A stretch of DNA of 64,000 bases. It comes from Rhipicephalus microplus (lineage: Eukaryota; Arthropoda; Arachnida; Ixodida; Ixodidae). This document shows positions 38,732-47,695 of this stretch, piece by piece. Where the stretch lies: NCBI RefSeq assembly GCF_043290135.1, contig NC_134701.1, positions 7,222,001 to 7,286,000 on the forward strand, given 5' to 3'. The translations under genes and the position numbers were made by a program. The notes under the pieces are model-generated. The model was given only the letters and a program-made list of their open reading frames with translations. It ran no database searches and was not told the origin of the DNA. Numbering within the stretch: position 1 is the first letter of the stretch; the number at the start of each line of letters is the position of its first letter.

Positions 38732-39945
38732 GTGCGGCGCTTTTTTTTCTTTGGGATGATAGCTTTGAAGATATGTTCTGATGGTGGTGAGAGTGGAGCA
38801 CGACTGTCTCCCTGGCGCAATCGGCTTAGGCGATCGGCTGTTAACCGGAAGGTTGGAGGTACGAGCCCTCCCGGGAGTGGTGTGTTGCTTTTTTTATTTT
38901 GGGCTGATAGCTTTGAATATATGTTCTGATGGTGGTGAGAGTGGAGCACGACTGTCTCCGTGGCGCAATTGGCTAGCGCGATCGGCTGTTAACCGAAAGG
39001 TTGGAGGTACGAGCCCACCCGGTAGTGGTGCGGCGCTTTTTTTTCTTTGGGCTGATAGCTTTGAAGATATGTTCTGATGGTGGTGAGAGTGGAGCACGAC
39101 TGTCTCCATGGCGCAATGGGCTATTCGATCGGCTGTTAACTGAAAGGTTTGAGGTTCGAGCCTTTCCGGGAGTGGTGTGTTGCTTTTTTATTTTGGGCTG
39201 ATAGCTTTGAAGATATGTAATGATGGTGGTGAGAGTGGAGCACGACTGTCTCCGTGGCGCAATTGGCTAGCGCGATCGGCGGTTAACCGAAAGGTTGGAG
39301 GTACGAGCCCACCCGGTGGTGGTGCGGCGCTTTTTTTTCTTTGGGCTGATAGCTTTGAAGATATGCTCTGATGGTGGTGAGAGTGGAGCACGACTGTCTC
39401 CGTGGCGCAATTGGCTAGCGCGATTGTCTGTTAACCGAAAGGTTGGATGTACGAGCCCACCCGGTGGTGGTGTGGCGCTTGTTTTTCTTTGGGCTGATAG
39501 CTTTGAAGATATGTTCTGATGGTGGTGAGAGTGGAGCACGACTGTCTCCGTGGCGCAATTGGCTAGCGCGATCGGCTGTTAACCGAAAGGTTGGAGGTTC
39601 GAGCCCACCCGGTGGTGGTGCGGCGCTTTTTAGATGCGGAGCATCTTATACTCGCGCCTTGTAGTGCGCCGTCCGCGCCGTCCGCGCCGTCCGCACCGCT
39701 TCTCGAACATTCGACAGCTGACGCGCGCGCATGCGCCGTCGCGCCTTCGCCCACTCTTCGACCATCTATGCATCCCTTCCTCCTCTACACACCGCGCGTG
39801 CTTCACTCCTCCACTATCTGTGCACCCTTCCTCCTCTACACACAGCGTTCGACATCTACAATTCTCCTGATTCTCCAGTGGACGTGCATGTGGCGTCGCG
39901 CTTCGAAAACATTCAACAGCTGACAGTGCATGCGCCGTCGAGCTG

Positions 39946-39981
39946 TATATATACTCAAGGTCGGCGCTCGCTCGCTCAGTT
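39946..39981 (+). promoter_or_regulatory. Candidate Pol II core promoter, island copy 2
   Basis: TATATATA (39946-39953) and TCAGTT (39976-39981) are unchanged, with the same 32-bp spacing. Confidence 0.5.
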
Positions 39982-40033
39982 GCCGCTCGTCGGTTGGTTT
40001 GTACGGCGCGTCGACGTCCAAGGTCGCGGTGAA

Positions 40034-40120
40034 ATGAATTCCAACGAATCCACAAACACAATGATCGACGTCCCTTCGACCAGCGCCGCCCTTTCGCATA
40101 CGTGTGTACGTGTTCAATAA
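40034..40120 (+). pseudogene. Short frame of island copy 2, early stop
   Basis: The same MNSNESTNTMIDVPSTS start gives only 28 residues, ending VRVQ at TAA. The downstream GTAAGT repeats remain. Read-through to the donor-like site is lost. Confidence 0.2.
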
Positions 40121-41558
40121 TTTAACACCCCCTCCTACAACCACGTTAACAAATTTAGCCATCGACCCAAGTAAGTCGCAATTTAACACCCCATTTCACA
40201 ACCACGTTAACCAATTTAGCCATCGACCCAAGTAAGTCGCACTTTAACACCCCGTTAACCAATTATATGCTCCGCATCCTCCTCAGTGTTCCCCCGAGGG
40301 AAGCTGCAGGCAATTTTTTTTTCTTTGGGCTGATAGCGTTGAAGATATGTTCTGACGGTGGTGAGAGTGGAGCAGGACTGTCTCCGTGGCGCAAACGGCT
40401 AACGCGATCGGCTGTTAACCAAAAGGTTGGAGGTACGAGCCCTCCCGGGATTGGTGTGTTGCTTTTTTTATTTTGGGCTGATAGCTTTGAAGATATGTTC
40501 TGATGGTGGTGAGAGTGGAGCACGACTGTCTCCGTGGCGCAATTGGCTAGCACGATCGGCTGTTAACCGAAAGGTTGGAGGTACGAGCCCACCCGGTGGT
40601 GGTGCGGCGCTTTTTTTTTGGGCTGATAGCTTTGAAGATATGTTCTGATGGTGGTGAGAGTGGAGCACGACTGTCTCCATGGCGCAATTGGCTATTCGAT
40701 CGGCTGTTAACTGAAAGGTTTGAGGTTCGAGCCCTTCCGGGAGTGGTGTGTTGCTTTTTTTATTTTGGGCAGATAGCTTTGAAGATATGTAATGATGGTG
40801 GTGAGAGTGGAGCACGACTGTCTCCGTGGCGCAATTGGCTAGCGCGATCGGCTGTTAACCGAAAGGTTGGAGGTACGAGCCCACCCGGTGGTGGTGCGGC
40901 GCTTCTTTTTCTTTGGGCTGATAGCTTTGAAGATATGTTCTGATAGTGGTGAGAGTGGAGCACGACTGTCTCCATGGCGCAATTGGCTATTCGATCGGCT
41001 GTTAACTGAAAGGTTTGAGGTTCGAGCCCTTCCGGGAGTGGTGCGGCGCTTTTTTTTCTTTGGGCTGATAGCTTTGAAGAAATGTTCTGATGGAGGTGAG
41101 AGTTGAGCACGTCTGTCTCCGTGGCGCAATTGGCTAGCGCGGTCGGCTGTTAACCGAAAGGTTGGAGGTACGAGCCCACCCGGTGCTGGTGCGGCGCTTT
41201 CTTTTCTTTGGGCTGATAGCTTTGAAGATATGTTCTGATGGTGGTGAGAGTGGAGCACGACTGTCCCCGTGGCGCAATAGGCTAGCGCGATCGGCTGTTA
41301 ACCGAAAGGTTGGAGGTTTGAGCCCTCCCGGGAGTGGTGTGTTGCTTTTTTTTTCTTTGGGCTGATAGCTTTGAAGATATGTTCTCGTGGTGGTGAGAGT
41401 GGAGCACGACTGTCTCCGTGGCGCTATTGGCTAGCGCGATCGGCTGTTAACCGAAAGGTTGGAGGTTCGAGCCCACCCGGTGGTGGTGCGGCGCTTTTTT
41501 TCTTTGGGCTAAAAGGTTTGAAGATGTGTTCTGATGGTGGTAAGAGTGGAGCACGACT

Positions 41559-41632
41559 GTCTCCGTGGCGCAATTGGCTAGCGCGATCGGCTGTTAACCG
41601 AAAGGTTGGAGGTTCGAGCCCTCCCGGGAGTG
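41559..41632 (+). tRNA. tRNA-Asn(GUU)-like unit, class B representative
   Basis: This unit shows the class B consensus. D arm and anticodon loop are as in class A, with GTT at 41593-41595. The T arm GGAGG-TTCGAGC-CCTCC is fully paired with a canonical T loop. The 3' acceptor strand is CGGGAGT followed by G73. Against GTCTCCG it gives three Watson-Crick pairs near the D arm, a U-G, a C-A mismatch, then U-G and G-U at the end. Normal eukaryotic tRNA-Asn ends CGGGGAC or CAGGGAC, so positions 70-72 look like three adjacent transitions. Of the two classes this has the better T arm and B box but the worse acceptor stem. Confidence 0.6.
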
Positions 41633-41641
41633 GTGTGTTGC

Positions 41642-41648
41642 TTTTTTT
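41642..41648 (+). terminator. Pol III terminator, T7
   Basis: Seven T follow GTGTTGC about 10 nt after the class B unit at 41559. In class B linkers the T-run is followed by ATTTTGGG, whereas class A linkers continue CTTTGGG. Confidence 0.6.
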
Positions 41649-41706
41649 ATTTTGGGCTGATAGCTTTGAAAATATGTTCTGATGGTGGTGAGTCGGGAGC
41701 AGGACT

Positions 41707-41780
41707 GTCTCCGTGACGCAATTGGCTAGCGCGATCGGCTGTAAACCGAAAGGTTGGAGGTACGAGCCTACCCGGTGGAG
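41707..41780 (+). tRNA. tRNA-like unit with Tyr anticodon GTA
   Basis: GTA is at 41741-41743. It is the copy of the unit at 38658 in the next 3,048-bp block, here with the regular ATCGG stem strand. Confidence 0.5.
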
Positions 41781-42741
41781 GTGCGGCGCTTTTTTTTCTT
41801 TGGGATGATAGCTTTGAAGATATGTTCTGATGGTGGTGAGAGTGGAGCACGACTGTCTCCCTGGCGCAATCGGCTAACGCGATCGGCTGTTAACCGGAAG
41901 GTTGGAGGTACGAGCCCTCCCGGGAGTGGTGTGTTGCTTTTTTTATTTTGGGCTGATAGCTTTGAATATATGTTCTGATGGTGGTGAGAGTGGAGCACGA
42001 CTGTCTCCGTGGCGCAATTGGCTAGCGCGATCGGCTGTTAACCGAAAGGTTGGAGGTAGGAGCCCACCCGGTAGTGGTGCGGCGCTTTTTTTTCTTTGGG
42101 CTGATAGCTTTGAAGATATGTTCTGATGGTGGTGAGAGTGGAGCACGACTGTCTCCATGGCGCAATTGGCTATTCGATCGGCTGTTAACTGAAAGGTTTG
42201 AGGTTCGAGCCTTTCCGGGAGTGGTGTGTTGCTTTTTTTATTTTGGGCTGATAGCTTTGAAGATATGTAATGATGGTGGTGAGAGTGGAGCACGACTGTC
42301 TCCGTGGCGCAATTGGCTAGCGCGATCGGCGGTTAACCGAAAGGTTGGAGGTACGAGCCCACCCGGTGGTGGTGCGGCGCTTTTTTTTCTTTGGGCTGAT
42401 AGCTTTGAAGATATGCTCTGATGGTGGTGAGAGTGGAGCACGACTGTCTCCGTGGCGCAATTGGCTAGCGCGATTGGCTGTTAACCGAAAGGTTGGAGGT
42501 ACGAGCCCACCCGGTGGTGGTGTGGCGCTTGTTTTTCTTTGGGCTGATAGCTTTGAAGATATGTTCTGATGGTGGTGAGAGTGGAGCACGACTGTCTCCG
42601 TGGCGCAATTGGCTAGCGCGATCGGCTGTTAACCGAAAGGTTGGAGGTTCGAGCCCTCCCAGGAGTGGTGTGTTGCTTTTTTTGTTTTGGGCTGATAGCT
42701 TTGAAGATATGTATTGATGGTGGTGAGAGTGGAGCACGACT

Positions 42742-42761
42742 GTCTCCGTTGCGCAGTTGGC

Positions 42762-42792
<31 letters not shown>

Positions 42793-42815
42793 AGGTACAA
42801 GCCCACCCGGTGGTG
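42742..42815 (+). tRNA. tRNA-Asn(GUU)-like unit with fully paired anticodon arm, before island 3
   Basis: GCGCG-TTCGG-CTGTTAA-CCGAA gives a five-pair anticodon stem identical to ordinary eukaryotic tRNA-Asn, whereas nearly all other units have ATCGG or GTCGG with a mismatch. GTT is at 42776-42778. The T loop reads TACAAGC and the T stem has the class A mismatch. The island begins 14 nt after the unit, in its T-run. Confidence 0.55.
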
Positions 42816-43143
42816 GTGCGGCGCTTTTTAGATGCGGAGCATCTTATACTCGCGCCTTGTAGTGCGCCGTCCGCGCCGTCCGCGCCGTCCGCACCGCTTC
42901 TCGAACATTCGACAGCTGACGCGCGCGCATGCGCCGTCGCGCCTTTGCCCACTCTTCGACCATCTGTGCATCCCTTCCTCCTCTACACACCGCGCGTGCT
43001 TCACTCCTCCACTATCTCTGCACCCTTCCTCCTCTACACACAGCGTTCGACATCTACAATTCTCCTGATTCTCCAGTGGACGCGCATGTGGCGTCGCGCT
43101 TCGAAAACATTCTACAGCTGACAGTGCATGCGCCGTCGAGCTG

Positions 43144-43179
43144 TATATATACTCAAGGTCGGCGCTCGCTCGCTCAGTT
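43144..43179 (+). promoter_or_regulatory. Candidate Pol II core promoter, island copy 3
   Basis: TATATATA (43144-43151) and TCAGTT (43174-43179) are unchanged, with the same 32-bp spacing. Confidence 0.5.
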
Positions 43180-43231
43180 GCCGCTCGTCGGTTGGTTTGT
43201 ACGGCGCGTCGACGTCCAAGGTCGCGGTGAA

Positions 43232-43318
43232 ATGAATTCCAACGAATCCACAAACACAATGATCGACGTCCCTTCGACCAGCGCCGCCCTTTCGCATACG
43301 TGTGTACGTGTTCACTAA
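43232..43318 (+). pseudogene. Short frame of island copy 3, early stop
   Basis: 28 residues ending VRVH, with TAA where copy 1 has TCA. Confidence 0.2.
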
Positions 43319-44754
43319 TTTAACACCCCCTCCTACAACCACGTTAACAAATTTAGCCATCGACCCAAGTAAGTCGCAATTTAACACCCCATTTCACAAC
43401 CACGTTAACCAATTTAGCCATCGACCCAAGTAAGTCGCACTTTAACACCCCGTTAATCAATTATATGCTCCGCAACCTCCTCAGTGTTCCCCCGAGGGAA
43501 GCTGCGGGCAATTTTTTTTCTTTGGGCTGAAAGCGTTGAAGATATGTTCTGATGGTGGTGAGAGTGGAGCACGACTGTCTCCGTGGCGCAATTGGCTAGC
43601 ACGATCGGCTGTTAACCGAAAGGTTGGAGGTACGAGCCCACCCGGTGGTGGTGCGGCGCTTTTTTTTGGGCTGATAGCTTTGAAGATATGTTCTGATGGT
43701 GGTGAGAGTGGAGCACGACTGTCTCCATGGCGCAATTGGCTATTCGATCGGCTGTTAACTGAAAGGTTTGAGGTTCGAGCCCTTCCGGGAGTGGTGTGTT
43801 GCTTTTTTTATTTTGGGCAGATAGCTTTGAAGATATGTAATGATGGTGGTGAGAGTGGAGCACGACTGTCTCCGTGGCGCAATTGGCTAGCGCGATCGGC
43901 TGTTAACCGAAAGGTTGGAGGTACGAGCCCACCCGGTGGTGGTGCGGCGCTTCTTTTTCTTTGGGCTGATAGCTTTGAAGATATGTTCTGATAGTGGTGA
44001 GAGTGGAGCACGACTGTCTCCATGGCGCAATTGGCTATTCGATCGGCTGTTAACTGAAAGGTTTGAGGTTCGAGCCCTTCCGGGAGTGGTGCGGCGCTTG
44101 TTTTTCTTTGGGCTGATAGCTTTGAAGAAATGTTCTGATGGTGGTGAGAGTTGAGCACGTCTGTCTCCGTGGCGCAATTGGCTAGCGCGGTCGGCTGTTA
44201 ACCGAAAGGTTGGAGGTACGAGCCCACCCGGTGCTGGTGCGGCGCTTTCTTTTCTTTGGGCTGATAGCTTTGAAGATATGATCTGATGGTGGTGAGAGTG
44301 GAGCACGACTGTCCCCTTGGCGCAATAGGCTAGCGCGATCGGCTGTTAACCGAAAGGTTGGAGGTTTGAGCCCTCCCGGGAGTGGTGTGTTGCTTTTTTT
44401 TTCTTTGGGCTGATAGCTTTGAAGATATGTTCTCGTGGTGGTGAGAGTGGAGCACGACTGTCTCCGTGGCGCTATTGGCTAGCGCGATCGGCTGTTAACC
44501 GAAAGGTTGGAGGTTCGAGCCCACCCGGTGGTGGTGCGGCGCTTTTTTTCTTTGGGCTAAAAGGTTTGAAGATGTGTTCTGATGGTGGTAAGAGTGGAGC
44601 ACGACTGTCTCCGTGGCGCATTTGGCTAGCGCGATCGGCTGTTAACCGAAAGGTTGGAGGTTCGAGCCCTCCCGGGAGTGGTGTGTTGCTTTTTTTATTT
44701 TGGGCTGATAGCTTTGAAAATATGTTCTGATGGTGGTGAGTCGGGAGCAGGACT

Positions 44755-44828
44755 GTCTCCGTGACGCAATTGGCTAGCGCGATCGGCTGTAAACCGAAAG
44801 GTTGGAGGTACGAGCCTACCCGGTGGAG
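44755..44828 (+). tRNA. tRNA-like unit with Tyr anticodon GTA
   Basis: GTA is at 44789-44791. It is the third copy in the 3,048-bp series. Confidence 0.5.
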
Positions 44829-46721
44829 GTGTGGCGCTTTTTTTTCTTTGGGCTGATAGCTTTGAAGATATGTTCTGATGGTGGTGAGAGTGGAGCACGA
44901 CTGTCTCCCTGTAGCAATCGGCTAACGCGATCGGCTGTTAACCGGAAGGTTGGAGGTACGAGCCCTCCCGGGAGTGGTGTGTTGCTTTTTTTATTTTGGG
45001 CTGATAGCTTTGAATATATGTTCTGATGGTGGTGAGAGTGGAGCACGACTGTCTACGTGGCGCAATTGGCTAGCGCGATCGGCTGTTAACCGAAAGGTTG
45101 GAGGTACGAGCCCACCCGGTGGTGGTGCGGCGCTTTTTTTTCTTTGGGCTGATAGCTTTGAAGATATGTTCTGATGGTGGTGAGAGTGGAGCACGACTGT
45201 CTCCATGGCGCAATTGGCTATACGATCGGCTGTTAACTGAAAGGTTTGAGGTTCGAGCCTTTCCGGGAGTGGTGTGTTGCTTTTTTTATTTTGGGCTGAT
45301 AGCTTTGAAGATATGTAATGATGGTGGTGAGAGTGGAGCACGACTGTCTCCGTGGCGCAATTGGCTAGCGCGATCGGTGGTTAACCGAAAGGTTGGAGGT
45401 ACGAGCCCACCCGGTGGTGGTGCGGCGCTTTTTTTTCTTTGGGCTGATAGCTTTGAAGATATGCTCTGATGGTGGTGAGAGTGGAGCACGACTGTCTCCG
45501 TGGCGCAATTGGCTAGCGCGATTGGCTGTTAACCGAAAGGTTGGAGGTACGAGCCCACCCGGTGGTGGTGTGGCGCTTGTTTTTCTTTGGGCTGATAGCT
45601 TTGAAGATATGTTCTGATGGTGGTGAGAGTGGAGCACGACTGTCTCCGTGGCGCAATTGGCTAGCGCGATCGGCTGTTAACCGAAAGGTTGGAGGTTCGA
45701 GCCCTCCCAGGAGTGGTGTGTTGCTTTTTTTGTTTTGGGCTGATAGCTTTGAAGATATGTATTGATGGTGGTGAGAGTGGAGCACGACTGTCTCCATGGC
45801 GCAATTGGCTATACGATCGGCTGTTAACTGAAAGGTTTGAGGTTCGAGCCTTTCCGGGAGTGGTGTGTTGCTTTTTTTATTTTGGGCTGATAGCTTTGAA
45901 GATATGTTCTGATAGTGGTGAGAGTGGAGCACGACTGTCTCCATGGCGCAATTGGCTATTCGATCGGCTGTTAACTGAAAGGTTTGAGGTTCGAGCCCTT
46001 CCGGGAGTGGTGCGGCGCTTTTTTTTCTTTGGGCTGATAGCTTTGAAGAAATGTTCTGATGGTGGTGAGAGTTCAGCACGTCTGTCTCCGTGGCGCAATT
46101 GGCTAGCGCGGTCGGCTGTTAATGGAAAGGTTGGAGGTACGAGCCCACCCGGTGCTGGTGCGGCGCTTTCTTTTCTTTGGGCTGATAGCTTTGAAGATAT
46201 GTTCTGATGGTGGTGAGAGTGGAGCACGACTGTCCCCGTGGCGCAATAGGCTAGCGCGATCGGCTGTTAACCGAAAGGTTGGAGGTACGAGCCCTCCCGG
46301 GAGTGGTGTGTTGCTTTTTTTATTTTGGGCTGATAGCTTTGAATATATGTTCTGATGGTGGTAAGAGTGAAGCACGACTGTCTCCGTGGCGCAATTGGCT
46401 AGCGCGATCGGCTGTTAACCGAAAGGTTGGAGGTACGAGCCCACCCGGTGGTTGTGCGGCGCTTTTTTTTCTTTAGGCTGATAGCTTTGAAGATATGTTC
46501 TGATGGTGGTGAGAGTGGAGCACGACTGTCTCCATGGCGCAATTGGCTATACGATCGGCTGTTAACTGAAAGGTTTGAGGTTCGAGCCTTTCCGGGAGTG
46601 GTGTGTTGCTTTTTTTATTTTGGGCTGATAGCTTTGAAGATATGTAATGATGGTGGTGAGAGTGGAGCACGACTGTCTCCGTGGCGCAATTGGCTAGCGC
46701 GATCGGCGGTTAACCGAAAGG

Positions 46722-47109
46722 TTGGAGGTACGAGCCCACCCGGTGGTGGTGCGGCGCTTTTTTTTCTTTGGGCTGATAGCTTTGAAGATATGCTCTGATG
46801 GTGGTGAGAGTGGAGCACGACTGTCTCCGTGGCGCAATTGGCTAGCGCGATTGGCTGTTAACCGAAAGGTTGGAGGTTCGAGCCCACCCGGTGGTGGTGT
46901 GGCGCTTGTTTTTCTTTGGGCTGATAGCTTTGAAGATATGTTCTGATGGTGGTGAGAGTGGAGCACGACTGTCTCCGTGGCGCAATTGGCTAGCGCGATC
47001 GGCTGTTAACCGAAAGGTTGGAGGTTCGAGCCCTCCCAGGAGTGGTGTGTTGCTTTTTTTGTTTTGGGCTGATAGCTTTGAAGATATGTATTGATGGTGG
47101 TGAGAGTGG
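46722..47109 (+). repeat. Copy of 45393-45780 (offset 1,329, nine units)
   Basis: The unit order GCGGTTAACC, GATTGGCTGTTAACC, CTCCCAGGAGTGG recurs after nine units. This insertion explains exactly why island 4 lies 1,329 bp beyond the position predicted by the 3,048-bp offset. Confidence 0.75.
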
Positions 47110-47118
47110 AGAACGACT

Positions 47119-47138
47119 GTCTCCGTGGCGCAATTGGC

Positions 47139-47169
<31 letters not shown>

Positions 47170-47192
47170 AGGTACAAGCCCACCCGGTGGTG
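47119..47192 (+). tRNA. tRNA-Asn(GUU)-like unit with fully paired anticodon arm, before island 4
   Basis: This is the counterpart of the unit before island 3, with TTCGG/CCGAA around GTT at 47153-47155, T loop TACAAGC and class A 3' end. Sharing this rare form supports islands 3 and 4 being one duplicated locus. Confidence 0.55.
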
Positions 47193-47520
47193 GTGTGGCG
47201 CTTTTTAGATGCGGAGCATCTTATACTCGCGCCTTGTAGTGCGCCGTCCGCGCCGTCCGCGCCGTCCGCACCGCTTCTCGAACATTCGACAGCTGACGCG
47301 CGCGCATGCGCCGTCGCGCCGTCGCCCACTCTTCGACCATCTGTGCATCCCTTCCTCCTCTACACACCGCGCGTGCTTCACTCCTCCACTATCTGTGCAC
47401 CCTTCCTCCTCTACACACCGCGTTCGACATCTACAATTCTCCTGATTCTCCAGTGGACGCGCATGTGGCATCGCGCTTCGAGAACATTCAACAGCTGACA
47501 GTGCATGCGCCGTCGAGCTG

Positions 47521-47556
47521 TATATATACTCAAAGTCGGCGCTCGCTCGCTCAGTT
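47521..47556 (+). promoter_or_regulatory. Candidate Pol II core promoter, island copy 4
   Basis: TATATATA (47521-47528) and TCAGTT (47551-47556) are unchanged although CAAGGTCGG just downstream of TATA has become CAAAGTCGG. Confidence 0.5.
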
Positions 47557-47608
47557 GCCGCTCGTCGGTTGGTTTGTACGGCGTGTCGACGTCCAAGGTC
47601 GCGGTGAA

Positions 47609-47695
47609 ATGAATTCCAACGAATCCACAAACACAATGATCGACGTCCCTTCGACCAGCGCCGCCCTTTCGCATACGTGGGTACGTGTTCACTAA
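47609..47695 (+). pseudogene. Short frame of island copy 4, early stop
   Basis: 28 residues with a C-to-W change (SHTW), ending VRVH at TAA. Confidence 0.2.

Larger units (their letters stand above)
35943..39631 (+). repeat. tRNA-Asn-derived satellite array, segment 2
   Basis: About 25 units lie between islands 1 and 2. The array resumes in the middle of a unit's T-run, directly after the island end GCAGGCAA. The first linker reads GCTGATTGCG and the first full unit has the unusual D-loop string GCGCAAACGGCTAACGCG, a pair of markers also found after islands 2 and 4 (there with GCTGATAGCG). From about 37,080 the units are close copies of each other over 443-591 bp (for example 37080, 37523 and 38114), so local amplification of 3-4 units is visible. 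From about 38,100 the segment is the first copy of a 3,048-bp block. Confidence 0.93.
39632..40313 (+). mobile_element. 682-bp island, copy 2
   Basis: It has the same length and layout as copy 1 with no net internal length change: every landmark lies at +4,371. It has the 11-bp inverted repeats at 39633-39643 and 40268-40278. It is inserted at the same point of a unit, followed by the same GCGCAAACGGCTAACGCG unit. The reading frame stops early at CAATAA. Confidence 0.6.
40314..42829 (+). repeat. tRNA-Asn-derived satellite array, segment 3
   Basis: About 17 units lie between islands 2 and 3. The segment spans the junction between copies 1 and 2 of the 3,048-bp higher-order block (38100-41147 and 41148-44195). 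The last unit before island 3 (42742-42815) is the one with a fully paired TTCGG/CCGAA anticodon stem. Relative to the equivalent place before island 2 there is one extra unit just before the island. Confidence 0.93.
42830..43511 (+). mobile_element. 682-bp island, copy 3
   Basis: All landmarks lie at +7,569 relative to copy 1. By eye it differs from copy 2 by about nine substitutions. The right inverted repeat has decayed (TGCTCCGCAAC). The unit that follows the other islands is missing here. Confidence 0.6.
38100..45780 (+). repeat. 3,048-bp higher-order blocks carrying islands 2 and 3
   Basis: Copies begin at about 38,100, 41,148 and 44,196. The first two contain an island, the third does not: it diverges near 45,780, about 100 bp before the place (45,878) where the island would fall. 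Offsets are 3,048-3,050 apart from a single-unit gain before island 3 and a single-unit loss after it. Confidence 0.8.
43512..47206 (+). repeat. tRNA-Asn-derived satellite array, segment 4
   Basis: About 25 units lie between islands 3 and 4. The unit with GCGCAAACGGCTAAC that follows the other three islands is missing here, a clean loss of one 148-150 bp unit. From 44,196 a third copy of the 3,048-bp block begins, but near 45,780 it switches to units resembling those near 45,190. A nine-unit (1,329 bp) block is then repeated (45393-45780 matches 46722-47109) before island 4 arrives. Confidence 0.93.

Noticed and set aside
39731..40120. Longer + strand frames (98-129 codons) through the island that include the MNSNEST frame
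   Set aside because: Their starts lie upstream of the TATA box and initiator, so the upstream part would not be in the predicted transcript.
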